NCBI RefSeq assembly: GCF_010078235.1
Contig: NZ_JAABOS010000001.1
Coordinates: 1 to 64,000, forward strand
Length of the DNA: 64,000 nucleotides
Source: Cognatundibacterium crateris
Lineage (GTDB): Bacteria > Pseudomonadota > Gammaproteobacteria > Burkholderiales > Burkholderiaceae_D
Reading direction: 5' to 3'
Notes under the pieces: model-generated
Database searches by the model: none
Told to the model about the DNA's origin: nothing
What the model saw: the letters and a program-made list of their open reading frames with translations, nothing else
Made by a program: the position numbers and the translations under genes
Shown: positions 54,906 through 64,000 of the stretch, in pieces
How positions within the stretch are numbered: the first letter of the stretch is position 1
Layout: each line of letters begins with the position of its first letter

Positions 54906-56774
54906 TTAGCGCGCTTTTTTGGCCAGTATCCCTTCAATCTGATCCATGATGCTGTTCATGCGCTTGAACACCGCCTGATATGGGGCCGGTGAGGCGAGGT
55001 CGACGCCGGCTTGTTTCACCAACTGATACGGGTAGGCAGCGCCGCCGGTTTTCAGGATGTTGAGGTAGTTGTCGCGTGCGCCTGGGGTGCCTTTCAGTAC
55101 TTCATCGGCAAACATGGAACCGGCAGCGATCGAGGTCGCATACTGGAACACATAGAAGCGGGTGTAGAAGTGCGGGATGTAAGCCCATTCGGTGGCATAC
55201 ACATCGTCGATTTTCATGATGCCTTCCTGATCGCCATGGTAGCGTTTCAGAATGCCGCTATAGATCTGGCTCAGGCCTTCGCCAGTCAGGGATTCGCCTT
55301 TGTCGACCTTGGCATGGACTTCGCGTTCGAAGTCGGCGAACATGGCCTGGCGGAAGAAAGTGCCGCGCAGGTTTTCTAATGCTGAACCCAGATACAGCAG
55401 GCGTTCATCATCCGATTTTGCGATTTTCAGCATGTGATCGAGCAGGAACACTTCATTGGTAGTGGAAGCGATTTCTGCGGTGAAGGTCGGGTAGTCTGAC
55501 GTGATGAAGGGTTGCGCCTTATTCGCCAGATAGGAGTGCATCGCATGGCCCCATTCGTGGCCCAGCGTAGAGAGCGACTCATAATCGTCGTTGTAATTCA
55601 ACAGGATGTAAGGGTGCACGTCATAGCCAGCGCCGGTCATGTACGCGCCTGAGCGTTTACGCGCGCGTGGGTAGACATCCATCCAGCGTTCGGTAGTCGC
55701 CTTGGTCATCGCCTTGGTGTAATCCTCACCCAGTGGCTTGACCGATTCCAGCATGTATTTCACGCCGTCAGTGATGCTGTATTTGAAGTCGCCCGATACC
55801 AGCGGCGGATAGATATCGTAATAGCGCAGATCGTTCACACCCAGCATACGCGCACGCAGCTTGAAATAGCGGTGCAGGGTAGGCAGATTAGCCTGAGTCT
55901 GGCTGATCAGGGTGTCATACACGGCGCGCGGCAGATTATTGGCATCAAGTGCATGGGTCAGGGAATCCGGATAATTTCTGACCTTGGCATAGGTGCTGTC
56001 TTTTTTGAGTTGTTCATAAAACGTCACGCCATAGCTGCGTTCAAATTCCTTCCATTTACCCCAAAACGCATCAAACACCAGCTTGCGGTCAGCACGGTTC
56101 GGTGCGGCGCGGTATTTGGTATAGGCCGCCTGGTCGATCACAACTTCTTCGCCATTCGATAATTTCACTTTAGGCCAGGGCATATCGGCATTCGACAGCG
56201 TGGAGTAAACCGCGCTGGCGGTGCCGGTTGCCATACCGAAGGTGGCGATCAGCGCTTCAGATTTTTGATCCAGTGTGTGTTTGGCACCGCGAAGTATGTC
56301 ATTGAGCGGGTGGCGGTAAATGCTCAGGGACTTATCTTTAGCCAGGTAAGCATCGATTTTTTTTGCGCCCAGGCTCAGCACTTCAGGGCGGATAAATGAA
56401 CTGGCTTCTTCAAATTTACTGCCCAGGATGTCGGCGGTCTGCGCCAGATCCTGACCGGCGTTATTGCCGGTATCCTGGTCGCGGAATTGTGCGGCATAGG
56501 TGCTCAGGCGTGCATAGCGTTTTGCGATGTCGGCATACAAGTCCATGCAGGATTTGAATTTCGGCAGTGTGTCGCCGAGGCGGCCGCTGCAAGTCTGCAG
56601 TTGTGGCAATTGCGACTCCAGTTTTTTTGCATCGATATCCCAGGCTGTGCGATCCTGATACAGGTCTTGCAGATTCCAGCGGTAGGCTTCCGTGTCATTC
56701 GGATGGTTGGCGTAGCTGCTGACAGGGAAGGCAAAGGCCAGGCCTATCAGTGCGGCGATCAGATTTTTTTTCAT
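54906..56774 (-). CDS. M3 family oligoendopeptidase F with signal peptide
   Basis: 622 residues. The zinc motif LGHEWGHAMHSYL (HEWGH at 406-410) and flanking AEIASTTNEVFLLDHML (third ligand Glu) place it in the oligopeptidase F branch of M3. The first 22 residues (MKKNLIAALIGLAFAFPVSSYA) form a clear signal peptide, so it acts in the periplasm or outside, unlike cytosolic PepF. GGAG precedes the ATG. It should cut small peptides; a link with the nearby collagenase is possible. Confidence 0.92.
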   Translation of the reverse strand: MKKNLIAALIGLAFAFPVSSYANHPNDTEAYRWNLQDLYQDRTAWDIDAKKLESQLPQLQTCSGRLGDTLPKFKSCMDLYADIAKRYARLSTYAAQFRDQDTGNNAGQDLAQTADILGSKFEEASSFIRPEVLSLGAKKIDAYLAKDKSLSIYRHPLNDILRGAKHTLDQKSEALIATFGMATGTASAVYSTLSNADMPWPKVKLSNGEEVVIDQAAYTKYRAAPNRADRKLVFDAFWGKWKEFERSYGVTFYEQLKKDSTYAKVRNYPDSLTHALDANNLPRAVYDTLISQTQANLPTLHRYFKLRARMLGVNDLRYYDIYPPLVSGDFKYSITDGVKYMLESVKPLGEDYTKAMTKATTERWMDVYPRARKRSGAYMTGAGYDVHPYILLNYNDDYESLSTLGHEWGHAMHSYLANKAQPFITSDYPTFTAEIASTTNEVFLLDHMLKIAKSDDERLLYLGSALENLRGTFFRQAMFADFEREVHAKVDKGESLTGEGLSQIYSGILKRYHGDQEGIMKIDDVYATEWAYIPHFYTRFYVFQYATSIAAGSMFADEVLKGTPGARDNYLNILKTGGAAYPYQLVKQAGVDLASPAPYQAVFKRMNSIMDQIEGILAKKAR

Positions 56775-57045
56775 GTAGTCTCCAGTGTTGTAGCGTGCAG
56801 GCCGGGCAGCCTGTAGTCATGCATGATGCAAAGCCTGAAAATATACCGCGAACGCTGCGCTAATCCTAAGAAAAACCGGCTGCTTCAACGCGTAAAAACA
56901 GAAATCCATAGAATCTTTGGCGAGCTGATGGCGCCTGCTGTTTTTATATGAAAATTCCTTGCTGTGAGCTGGAATTCTTTGGCTGATAAGTCGGGTGCAT
57001 GTCGCTTTCCGGTACAATTCCAAAACTCAGACTGCAGATTTCATC

Positions 57046-58011
57046 ATGAAACACTTCCGTTTTTCTCCTGACCCAATGACCATGATGTTGTTGGCGATGA
57101 TAGCGCTGGCCAGTTTTTTTCCGGCGACCGGCGCTTATGCCCTGGCGTTTGACCGTTTATCGATGCTGATGATCGCTGTGCTGTTCTTCATGCACGGCGC
57201 ACGTTTATCACGTGAAGCGGTGGTGGCTGGCATGATGCACTGGCGGCTGCATCTGCTGGTATTGGGCATTACCTTCGTGCTGTTCCCGATACTGGGTCTG
57301 GTGTTGCGGCCGGTGCTGGAGCCGCTGGTGACGCCTGAGATTTATTTAGGCATCCTGTATCTGTGTGTTTTGCCGTCGACGGTGCAATCCTCAATTGCGT
57401 TCACTTCTGTCGCGCGCGGCAATGTCTCGGCTGCGGTATGCAGTGCTTCGGCCAGTAATATTTTGGGCATATTCATCACACCTGTGCTGGTCAGTCTGAT
57501 TGTGAAATCCGGTTCTGGCCTGCCTTTTTCCTGGGAGCCGGTACTGAAGATTGTGGTGCAGCTCTTGCTGCCTTTTGTCGCAGGTCAGTTGTTGCGTCCC
57601 TTGATACGGCAATGGGTGGATCGCTGGTCGGGTGCGCTCAAAAAGCTGGATCAGAGTTCGATTTTACTGGTGGTGTATGTGGCGTTTGGCGAAGCGGTGG
57701 TGCAGGGTATCTGGCAGCGTGTACCGCTGACGATGCTGCTGGTGATACTGATGATCAGTGCGCTGCTGCTGACCATCATTATGCTTATCACGACTTATGG
57801 CAGCCGGCGTCTGGGGTTTTCTAAGGAAGATGAAATCACTATCGTATTTTGTGGTTCGAAAAAAAGTCTGGCCAGTGGTGTGCCTATGGCCAAAGTGTTG
57901 TTTGCAGGTGGTTCCGCAGGTTTGGTTTTACTACCCATTATGTTGTTTCATCAGTTACAGTTGATGGTGTGTACGGTGTTGGCGCAGCGGTATGCCAATC
58001 GGAAAAGCTGA
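57046..58011 (+). CDS. Bile acid:sodium symporter family transporter (YfeH-like)
   Basis: 321 residues with about ten membrane segments of the SBF/BASS fold. Typical positions are FFMHGARLSREAVVAGMMHWRLH, LCVLPSTVQSSIAFTSVARGN (crossing helix) and the C-terminal FCGSKKSLASGVPMAKVLF. The YfeH subgroup has no known substrate. The ATG at 57046 is chosen because upstream sequence is not conserved in this family; no Shine-Dalgarno is seen. hyi follows 48 bp downstream and may be co-transcribed. Confidence 0.88.
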   Translation: MKHFRFSPDPMTMMLLAMIALASFFPATGAYALAFDRLSMLMIAVLFFMHGARLSREAVVAGMMHWRLHLLVLGITFVLFPILGLVLRPVLEPLVTPEIYLGILYLCVLPSTVQSSIAFTSVARGNVSAAVCSASASNILGIFITPVLVSLIVKSGSGLPFSWEPVLKIVVQLLLPFVAGQLLRPLIRQWVDRWSGALKKLDQSSILLVVYVAFGEAVVQGIWQRVPLTMLLVILMISALLLTIIMLITTYGSRRLGFSKEDEITIVFCGSKKSLASGVPMAKVLFAGGSAGLVLLPIMLFHQLQLMVCTVLAQRYANRKS

Positions 58012-58059
58012 GCGGACAATGTCTTCCGTTTTCAGTCAACTCACTTAAGGATAGAAAGC

Positions 58060-58857
58060 ATGCCTCAGTTCGCCGCCAACCTCAGCATGATGTATCAGGA
58101 ATATCCCTTCTTGCAGCGTTTTGCCGCTGCTGCGCAGGATGGATTCAAAGCGGTTGAGTATCTGTTTCCCTATGATTTTTCTGCGCAGGAATTGCGCGAC
58201 GCACTGGATGCGGCAGGATTACAGCAAGTCTTATTCAATGCACCGCCAGGTGACTGGGCTGCGGGTGAGCGCGGTATTGCGGCTTTGCCCGGACGCGAGG
58301 CCGAATTCAGACAGGGCTTTGATCTGGCACTCCGCTATGCCGAAGTGTTGGGTAATCCGGCCATTCATGTGATGGCTGGTATCGTCGATGCGCAGCAAGA
58401 CCCTGAGCGTTGCCGTGCGGTGTATCAGCGTAATCTGGCGTATGCGGCATTGCACGCTGCACGGCATGGGAAGATAGTATTGATCGAGCCGATTAATACC
58501 CGTGATATGCCAGGCTATTTTTTGAATTTGCAGGAAGACGCACAGCAAATCTGCCATGAAATCGGCGTCGAAAATCTGCAACTGCAGTTTGACATCTATC
58601 ATTGCCAGATCATGCAGGGCGATGTGACGACCCGCATGCTGGATGGCTTGCGACGTCAGGTCGGCCAGATCGCGCACATACAGATCGCAGGCGTGCCGGG
58701 CCGGCATGAACCTTCGCTGGGAGAGCTGAACTATCCCTATCTGTTTGCACAACTGGATGCGGCGGGCTATGCGGGCTGGGTCGGTTGCGAATACCGTCCG
58801 GCGGCTGGCACCTCAGCCGGGCTGGACTGGCTGCGGCCTTACTTAAAGCGTGATTGA
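58060..58857 (+). CDS. hyi: Hydroxypyruvate isomerase family protein
   Basis: 265 residues, TIM-barrel of the AP-endonuclease 2-like group. [56 protein letters not shown] (catalytic Glu), [10 protein letters not shown] and GCEYRPA (second Glu) match Hyi/OtnI. These enzymes isomerise hydroxypyruvate to tartronate semialdehyde or 2-oxo-tetronates. No glyoxylate or tetronate genes are near, so the substrate is open. AAGGATAG precedes the ATG. Confidence 0.9.
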   Translation: MPQFAANLSMMYQEYPFLQRFAAAAQDGFKAVEYLFPYDFSAQELRDALDAAGLQQVLFNAPPGDWAAGERGIAALPGREAEFRQGFDLALRYAEVLGNPAIHVMAGIVDAQQDPERCRAVYQRNLAYAALHAARHGKIVLIEPINTRDMPGYFLNLQEDAQQICHEIGVENLQLQFDIYHCQIMQGDVTTRMLDGLRRQVGQIAHIQIAGVPGRHEPSLGELNYPYLFAQLDAAGYAGWVGCEYRPAAGTSAGLDWLRPYLKRD

Positions 58858-58888
58858 AAAGCTGCTTTACTGCGCGCTAAGCATGGGC

Positions 58889-58917
58889 GACAAAGCCCCG
58901 GTACTGCGGGCTTTGTC
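58889..58917. terminator. Terminator between hyi and collagenase gene
   Basis: GACAAAGCCC and GGGCTTTGTC form a perfect 10-bp stem with a 9-base loop between two convergent genes. The T-rich tail is short (GCTTTC). Confidence 0.65.
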
Positions 58918-58936
58918 GCTTTCAGCAGGTTTATAT

Positions 58937-61534
58937 TCAGTATTGCGTTGTGACTTTCAGACCCGAGAACTTAGTCACTCCATATAAGCTGATATAGATG
59001 TAACCGGCAGGCGGGTTGTTGATGATCACGCTTTCGTTGTTGCCCGGATTGACCGAACTCGCATTGTAGTGGTCACGTGAAGGCCAGCTGCCATTGGTGC
59101 TCACATACATATCCGCATTGCCGGTTCCGCCACTGGTGCTGATGGTCAGTTTGGTGGTGCCAGCCGGGACACTGAGATACAGATATGCGTAGTCGCCTGC
59201 CACACTGCTCACATTGCTGCGACTGCAGTTTTTTCCGAGTGCAGCAGCACTACCCGGGCATTCCGGTAAATTTCCCCCACTGCTGAGATTGATGGTTGTT
59301 GAGACTTTACTGCTGTCGCCCGCATTGTCTTTAACCGTCAAAGTAACCGTGTAGCTACCTGGATTGCTATAGGTTTTCGAAGGGTTGCTGGCGCTGGAGC
59401 TGCTGCCATCGCCAAAGTCCCAGCTACGGCTGACGATACTGCCATCACTGTCGGTCGAGGTATCGCTGAAACTGACGCTAAGGCCATTGATGCTGCTATT
59501 GAATGCGGCTACCGGTGGCTTGTTTGCCGGTGGCACAGTCGAGCTGCATTGTGGTAAAGAGCTATTGTTCACGCAAGGCAGCCATGCACTGAAGTCCGCA
59601 TCCAGCGTGGTGTTGATGCCATTCATATAGCTGGTGTAAGCGCTGTAATTCCCAGGCCGGAAATAGGAATTCAACAGCGTGCTGACCCGATTGCGCTGTT
59701 TTTCAAACATATAGCGTACTGCCAGATAGCCCCAGTTATACACTCTGGTCTGACCGGACGAATAATCGTTGTTGAAAATCTGACTCAGTTTGTAGGTGCC
59801 GCTGGCTGCCTGAGTTTTAGCGTCGTTGTAATCGAGCTTACGATACGAGTAAGACATATACTCCGCAAAACCCTCTATCCACCAGATAGAATTGACGCTG
59901 ACGGCAGCATTGAAATCACCAGACATATTGAAACGCCCATCCAGATAATGGATGTATTCGTGGGTCAGATTCCAGATTTCAAAAGCAGGCAGCTTCCATT
60001 CGGCCTGGTAAGCGATAAAACGTGCCTGGTTATTCGCAGCGGAAGGATCACCTTCCAGATACATACCGCCGTTATTGGTATCGATGCCAAAAATTGCACC
60101 GGCATAGGTGGCGTAGGATTTACTGCTATTGAAAATCACCATTTCCAGCTGCTTGTTATTGTCATTCGCAACCGGCACATTGCCAGACTGTACCTGCTGA
60201 TGAAAATACGATTCTTCACCGCCGACGATGCTGCAAGCTTCCTGCAGTTGTGCGCTGGTCAGCGACTGCGCTTTGAGTTTCAGTGTCGGTGAGCAGCTAT
60301 ATCGTACCGGCAGCACATTGCTATCCAGCGTAGACTGGAAATTACACAGATTGTAGTAAGCGCAATTCGCCTTATCGTAGTATTCGACCATTTCGCCAAG
60401 CCCTACCCAGACAGCGGCCGTGCTACCCGTCACATTGCTACGGTCTAGCATGGTTTTTACGCGGGATTTGGCCAGATTTTTTAATGCGCCGCCTTCGCTA
60501 TATTGCAGAAAGCGCGCCATTTCACGGCCTGCATTGGCGACCAGGTAGTCGTTATCGCTTCCTAACAAACCGAAGTTCGCATTCATGAAATTGTAGAGGC
60601 TGTCCACGATAGCAGGGTCAGACTGCACCAGCGACTTGAAGTCGGCATTCTGATGCCCGCGGAACAGAATGGTGAACGCGTTGTTGACTGCACTGCGCAT
60701 GTACCAAAAATTGAGGAAGCTGCTATTCAGGCTCAGCATGCGTTTGACTGCCGTGTTCAGGTAGCGTGCGTTCTCAGTTGCGCTGTCTATCAGGGTGATG
60801 AACTCAGACAGGATTTCGCCGTGCACGTCATTAATCAGCGCAAAATTCGGATTCTTGATAAATGCGTCTAAGGCTGCGCGTATCGCTGTCTGCAGATTCG
60901 TGCCATAGCTGCCCACTGCCGTATCGTAAAACTGCACATAGTAACCCGCACGCAAAAACATCACCATTTGCAATGCGCTACCCGCATTGCTGCCGTTATA
61001 GCTGGCGGCTTCGTTTTCAAAGGCTTTGGCAATCGTGACCATTTGCGCTTCTTTAAAAATGGCATACGCCTGAGCGCCACTGACGCCGAATAAATCATTG
61101 ATGCAAGCTGAGCTTGAGGACTTCACCAGACTGACCAGCGCAGCGCCGCTTGCAGAGGCAAACGCATTGCGATCACAGGCCGCGAGTGCTTTGTCCAGTG
61201 TTAAACCACGCGATGACTTGGCCAGTTCAGCTTTGGACAGATTCGTGCTCAAGGACGAGGGGCGGTTTGGAATAGCGGGCTGGTCGGCGCTGCTATAGCT
61301 GGTGCGGGCGTTGATCTGGCTCGCCTGTTGCGGTGCACGTTCAGCAGCAGTGTAGGATTTTTTCTGGTGGTGCTTGCTGGACGCTTGAGACTCCAGGCTG
61401 GCGGTTTTTTTGACTGGCGGGGATAGCTTGTCCTGAGCGTCAAGCGCATGGCCTTCTGAGGCAAGCAGAGCGCCGCTGATCGCTGCGCAGGAAATAAGTA
61501 AACGGGGTAAGGCAGTGGAAAGATAGCGTTTCAA
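58937..61534 (-). CDS. Secreted M9 family collagenase with PKD and PPC domains
   Basis: 865 residues from the TTG at 61534. Signal peptide (about 1-29, ending EGHA), a pro/M9N region (about 90-400), and the metalloprotease with HEYIH (525-529) and WWIEGFAEYMSY (third ligand Glu). Then a PKD domain (VAAFNSSINGLSVSFSDTS to TVTLTVKDNAGDSS) and a C-terminal PPC domain (LYLSVPAGTTKLTISTSG to the end). This is the layout of ColA-type bacterial collagenases. TTG is chosen because AAAGGAG lies seven bases before it; an ATG at 61555 overlaps that Shine-Dalgarno. Confidence 0.92.
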   Translation of the reverse strand: MKRYLSTALPRLLISCAAISGALLASEGHALDAQDKLSPPVKKTASLESQASSKHHQKKSYTAAERAPQQASQINARTSYSSADQPAIPNRPSSLSTNLSKAELAKSSRGLTLDKALAACDRNAFASASGAALVSLVKSSSSACINDLFGVSGAQAYAIFKEAQMVTIAKAFENEAASYNGSNAGSALQMVMFLRAGYYVQFYDTAVGSYGTNLQTAIRAALDAFIKNPNFALINDVHGEILSEFITLIDSATENARYLNTAVKRMLSLNSSFLNFWYMRSAVNNAFTILFRGHQNADFKSLVQSDPAIVDSLYNFMNANFGLLGSDNDYLVANAGREMARFLQYSEGGALKNLAKSRVKTMLDRSNVTGSTAAVWVGLGEMVEYYDKANCAYYNLCNFQSTLDSNVLPVRYSCSPTLKLKAQSLTSAQLQEACSIVGGEESYFHQQVQSGNVPVANDNNKQLEMVIFNSSKSYATYAGAIFGIDTNNGGMYLEGDPSAANNQARFIAYQAEWKLPAFEIWNLTHEYIHYLDGRFNMSGDFNAAVSVNSIWWIEGFAEYMSYSYRKLDYNDAKTQAASGTYKLSQIFNNDYSSGQTRVYNWGYLAVRYMFEKQRNRVSTLLNSYFRPGNYSAYTSYMNGINTTLDADFSAWLPCVNNSSLPQCSSTVPPANKPPVAAFNSSINGLSVSFSDTSTDSDGSIVSRSWDFGDGSSSSASNPSKTYSNPGSYTVTLTVKDNAGDSSKVSTTINLSSGGNLPECPGSAAALGKNCSRSNVSSVAGDYAYLYLSVPAGTTKLTISTSGGTGNADMYVSTNGSWPSRDHYNASSVNPGNNESVIINNPPAGYIYISLYGVTKFSGLKVTTQY

Positions 61535-62178
61535 TTGAGTCTCCTTTATTGGCATGGATGCTTGGAAGTTTGTCCATGACGTGTAGATGCTTAACTGTTT
61601 TGCACATCATTGAAGCCTGTCAGTGTCCTCCTGAAATGTGGGTGGATAAAATGAATATTTGTTTGTTTTTATTCGGAATGGCAGAGCTGAATTTTCTATT
61701 TATTGCTTATTTAATACCAAAAACTATGATTTAGGCATTAAAAATAGTAAATAAAGCAATAATTTCAAGAAAATATTTGCATTGGTGTAATGGTTAAATA
61801 TATTTATATCAGATTTGCGAAAAGTCAAATATATTTAGCGCGCAGGCTTAAAAAGAGCAGGGCGGGCAAGCAGCGCACTTTTCAGCGTTTATTGCCCGTT
61901 CTTGTCACCAGCCTGCGAAGACCGCAAGACAGAAATGGCGTGGTAGCGGATTCAGACTTGAGCGCTGAAGCAGCGGCGGCAGGCTGGTCTGAGGTAGCCG
62001 TGCAAAAGTGAGATAGTTAAGGAGTTGGGCAAAGCGGTGGGGCGGTGATGTAGCGATATGTACGCTGAGCGTCAACGCTGCATATAGATAGGATAGTGGG
62101 CAAGTGGAAGAGCCGGCATCAGCCAGCTCCTCCAGTCCCTCCAGTTTTTGACCGGCAGTTTATTTACTGCTATCTGCT
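61535..62178. other. Intergenic region between collagenase and CurA-type genes
   Basis: About 640 bp; the part from 61640 to 61830 is strongly AT-rich and must contain the collagenase promoter region. No gene, RNA or repeat could be supported. Confidence 0.5.
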
Positions 62179-63204
62179 TTATTCGTCCGAGACTTGCAGT
62201 ATCAGTTTGCCGAAATTTTTACCTTCAAACAGCATCAGCAGGGCTTGCGGGAATTGTGCTAAGCCTTGCACGATATCTTCGCGGGTATGGAATTGTCCCT
62301 GCTGCATCCAGGCGCCCATTTCAGCAACGGCTTCCGCATAGCGGCTCGCATAATCAAACACCACGATGCCCTCCATGCGTGCGCGGTTGACCAGTAAAGA
62401 CAGGTAATTCGCCGGGCCTTTCACTGGCGAGGTGTTGTTGTACTGGGAGATCGCGCCGCAAATGATGATGCGTGCTTTCAGGTTGATGCGGGTCAGCACC
62501 GTATCGAGAATGTCGCCGCCGACGTTGTCGAAGTAGATATCCACGCCATTCGGGCAATGTGTTTTGAGTCCTTCTTTGACTGAGCTGTTTTTATAGTCTA
62601 TGCAGGCGTCAAAACCCAGTTCATTGACCACGAAATCACATTTCTCTTTGCCGCCTGCGATGCCCACCACGCGGCAGCCTTTTTGTTTGGCGACCTGGCC
62701 CACGGTTTGTCCTACCGCACCGGCGGCACCTGACACCACCACGGTTTCGCCAGCCTTGGGTTGTCCGACATCGAGCAGGCCGAAATACGCGGTCATCCCC
62801 GGCATACCCAGCGCATTCAGAAATTTTGGCAGCGCCGCCAGCTTGGGCGAGACCGGATAAAACGCCGCGTGTTTATCATTGGCGTCGCCTATCCAGTATT
62901 CCTGCACACCGGTTCCGCCGGACACATAATCACCCGCTTTAAAACGCGGCGATTTGGAGGCGACCACCTGGCCGATGCCGCCCGCACGCATGACTTCACC
63001 GATCGCAACCGGGCGTATATAGGATTTACCTTCATTCATCCAGCCACGCATGGCCGGGTCCAGCGACAGGTAAATGGTTCTGACCAGGATTTCGCCGTCC
63101 TGCAAGTCGCGCAGCGGCTCTTCGGTGAATTGCCAGTCGCTGGCTTGTGGTAAGCCGACCGGGCGGGCTGCCAGGCGGATTTGGTGGTTGATGCTTGCGT
63201 TCAT
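62179..63204 (-). CDS. NADP-dependent oxidoreductase, CurA/PTGR type (MDR superfamily)
   Basis: 341 residues. The N-terminus (NHQIRLAARPVGLPQASDW, LSLDPAMRGWMNE) and the cofactor motif GAAGAVGQTVGQVAKQKGCRVVGIAGG belong to the zinc-free medium-chain group that reduces alkenal, 2-enone or curcumin-like double bonds with NADPH. GGAG precedes the ATG. Single gene, divergent from purU with 285 bp between; no structure stands out there. Confidence 0.92.
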   Translation of the reverse strand: MNASINHQIRLAARPVGLPQASDWQFTEEPLRDLQDGEILVRTIYLSLDPAMRGWMNEGKSYIRPVAIGEVMRAGGIGQVVASKSPRFKAGDYVSGGTGVQEYWIGDANDKHAAFYPVSPKLAALPKFLNALGMPGMTAYFGLLDVGQPKAGETVVVSGAAGAVGQTVGQVAKQKGCRVVGIAGGKEKCDFVVNELGFDACIDYKNSSVKEGLKTHCPNGVDIYFDNVGGDILDTVLTRINLKARIIICGAISQYNNTSPVKGPANYLSLLVNRARMEGIVVFDYASRYAEAVAEMGAWMQQGQFHTREDIVQGLAQFPQALLMLFEGKNFGKLILQVSDE

Positions 63205-63489
63205 GTCGTCTCCGTTTTTTTAGGGGGGGATATCAGCGTGCACGCGCGGTGCGGGGGGAATCTCTTTTTTGTCGCCGCACACAATATACATCAAATCAGA
63301 ATAAATAGAACGATCGTACTTTTTAAATTTTTTTGATGAATCTGGATTTTCTCAGTGCCGCTGGCCTTGCCCGGTCTGAATAAAAACGCGTTCTCATGCG
63401 ACAATGCACACTGCGCTGTTTGCAGCATTATCCGAATATTATTTGAAAACCCTATTCGTCAGAATAGCTGAACCAACGAAAAAACGAAA

Positions 63490-64000
63490 ATGAGTCAAAA
63501 ACCTGAATTTATCCTGACCTTGTCCTGTCCCGATCAGCGCGGCATCGTGCATCGCGTATCCGGCTTACTGAGCCAATATGCATGCAATATCATTGACTCA
63601 GCCCAGTTCGGCGATGCACAATCCGCCAGCTTCTTTATGCGCGTGCATTTTGCAGCAGAGGATGACAGCGCGAGTCATACGGTATTGCATGCGGCATTTG
63701 CCGGACTGGCGCAGGAACTGGGCATGGAATGGCAGTTACATGACGCGCATCATAAGCCGCGTGTGATGATACTGGTGTCACGCATAGGTCACTGCCTGAA
63801 TGATTTATTGTTCCGCCATAAAAGCGGTTTGCTGCCGGTAGATATACGTGCCATCGTGTCGAATCATCCGGATTTTTACCAACTGGCCGCCAGCTATAAC
63901 ATTCCTTTCCATCATTTGCCCTTAGCAGCCGGGGCGCCGGAAGGTCTCAAGCGCGCGCAGGAGAAAAAGATCCTGGAAATCGCTGAAGCGCAGGATGTGG
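63490..64000 (+). CDS. purU: Formyltetrahydrofolate deformylase, 5' part
   Basis: Open from the ATG at 63490 to the window edge (170 codons). An N-terminal ACT domain (ILTLSCPDQRGIVHRVSGLL) is followed by the start of the formyl transferase fold (KPRVMILVSRIGHCLNDLLF, DIRAIVSNHPDF, IPFHHLPL). PurU hydrolyses 10-formyl-THF to THF and formate, balancing one-carbon pools. The gene runs past the end of the window, so its catalytic C-terminal part is not seen. Confidence 0.94.
   Translation, partial: MSQKPEFILTLSCPDQRGIVHRVSGLLSQYACNIIDSAQFGDAQSASFFMRVHFAAEDDSASHTVLHAAFAGLAQELGMEWQLHDAHHKPRVMILVSRIGHCLNDLLFRHKSGLLPVDIRAIVSNHPDFYQLAASYNIPFHHLPLAAGAPEGLKRAQEKKILEIAEAQDV

Noticed and set aside
56979-57018. 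Promoter TTGGCT/TACAAT before the bile-acid-symporter-family gene
   Set aside because: The boxes are 28 bp apart, too far for a sigma-70 promoter.
61549-61734. Small membrane protein upstream of the collagenase
   Set aside because: Hydrophobic frame in AT-rich promoter DNA with no Shine-Dalgarno; overlaps the collagenase start.

Overview
The window looks like chromosome of a betaproteobacterium, most likely order Burkholderiales and perhaps Oxalobacteraceae. This is judged from gene content (2-aminoethylphosphonate cluster, recCBD, mmsA-mmsB valine operon, metE/metR pair, DAACS symporter, purU) and a moderately high G+C style; no composition or phylogeny was computed.

Layout. (1) 1-6804: the 3' end of a nonribosomal peptide synthetase (end of A domain, T, TE), an MbtH protein, a convergent phosphopantetheinyl transferase, and a four-gene run for a MacA/MacB/TolC-type tripartite exporter. 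(2) 6824-14843, minus strand: a seven-gene 2-aminoethylphosphonate (AEP) uptake and degradation operon: binding protein, ATPase, fused permease, PhnW, PhnX, FAD oxidoreductase, GntR/UTRA regulator. (3) 15143-16275: an Xre/RES toxin-antitoxin pair with an operator-like promoter. (4) 16333-18612, minus strand: SDR, NAD(P)-binding protein and TetR regulator behind two palindromes. (5) 18927-28524: a defence island. It holds a RADAR system (RdrA ATPase, RdrB adenosine deaminase) with a SLATT-type membrane protein, an IS3 OrfA remnant, and a 948-residue unrecognised protein ending in Sel1-like repeats. (6) 28967-31755: a DAACS symporter and a DUF1186/SEC-C protein. (7) 32200-41463: recC-recB-recD. 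(8) 41555-43876: a quinone-reductase-like NmrA protein, its divergent HxlR regulator and a dienelactone-hydrolase-family protein. (9) 44005-50150: a valine catabolic operon (mmsA, acyl-CoA dehydrogenase, enoyl-CoA hydratase, 3-hydroxyisobutyryl-CoA hydrolase, mmsB). Its leader carries a perfect 20-bp palindrome over the promoter, a complete cobalamin riboswitch and an unusual periodic hairpin. (10) 50273-64000: metE/metR, a hemerythrin-domain protein, an exported M3 peptidase, a bile-acid-symporter-family transporter with hyi, a secreted M9 collagenase, a CurA-type reductase, and the 5' part of purU.

The two strongest leads are the RADAR island with its SLATT partner and Sel1-repeat neighbour, and the cobalamin riboswitch in front of a valine-degradation operon rather than a B12 synthesis, uptake or B12-independent isozyme gene. 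No CRISPR array, rRNA, tRNA or complete insertion sequence was seen.
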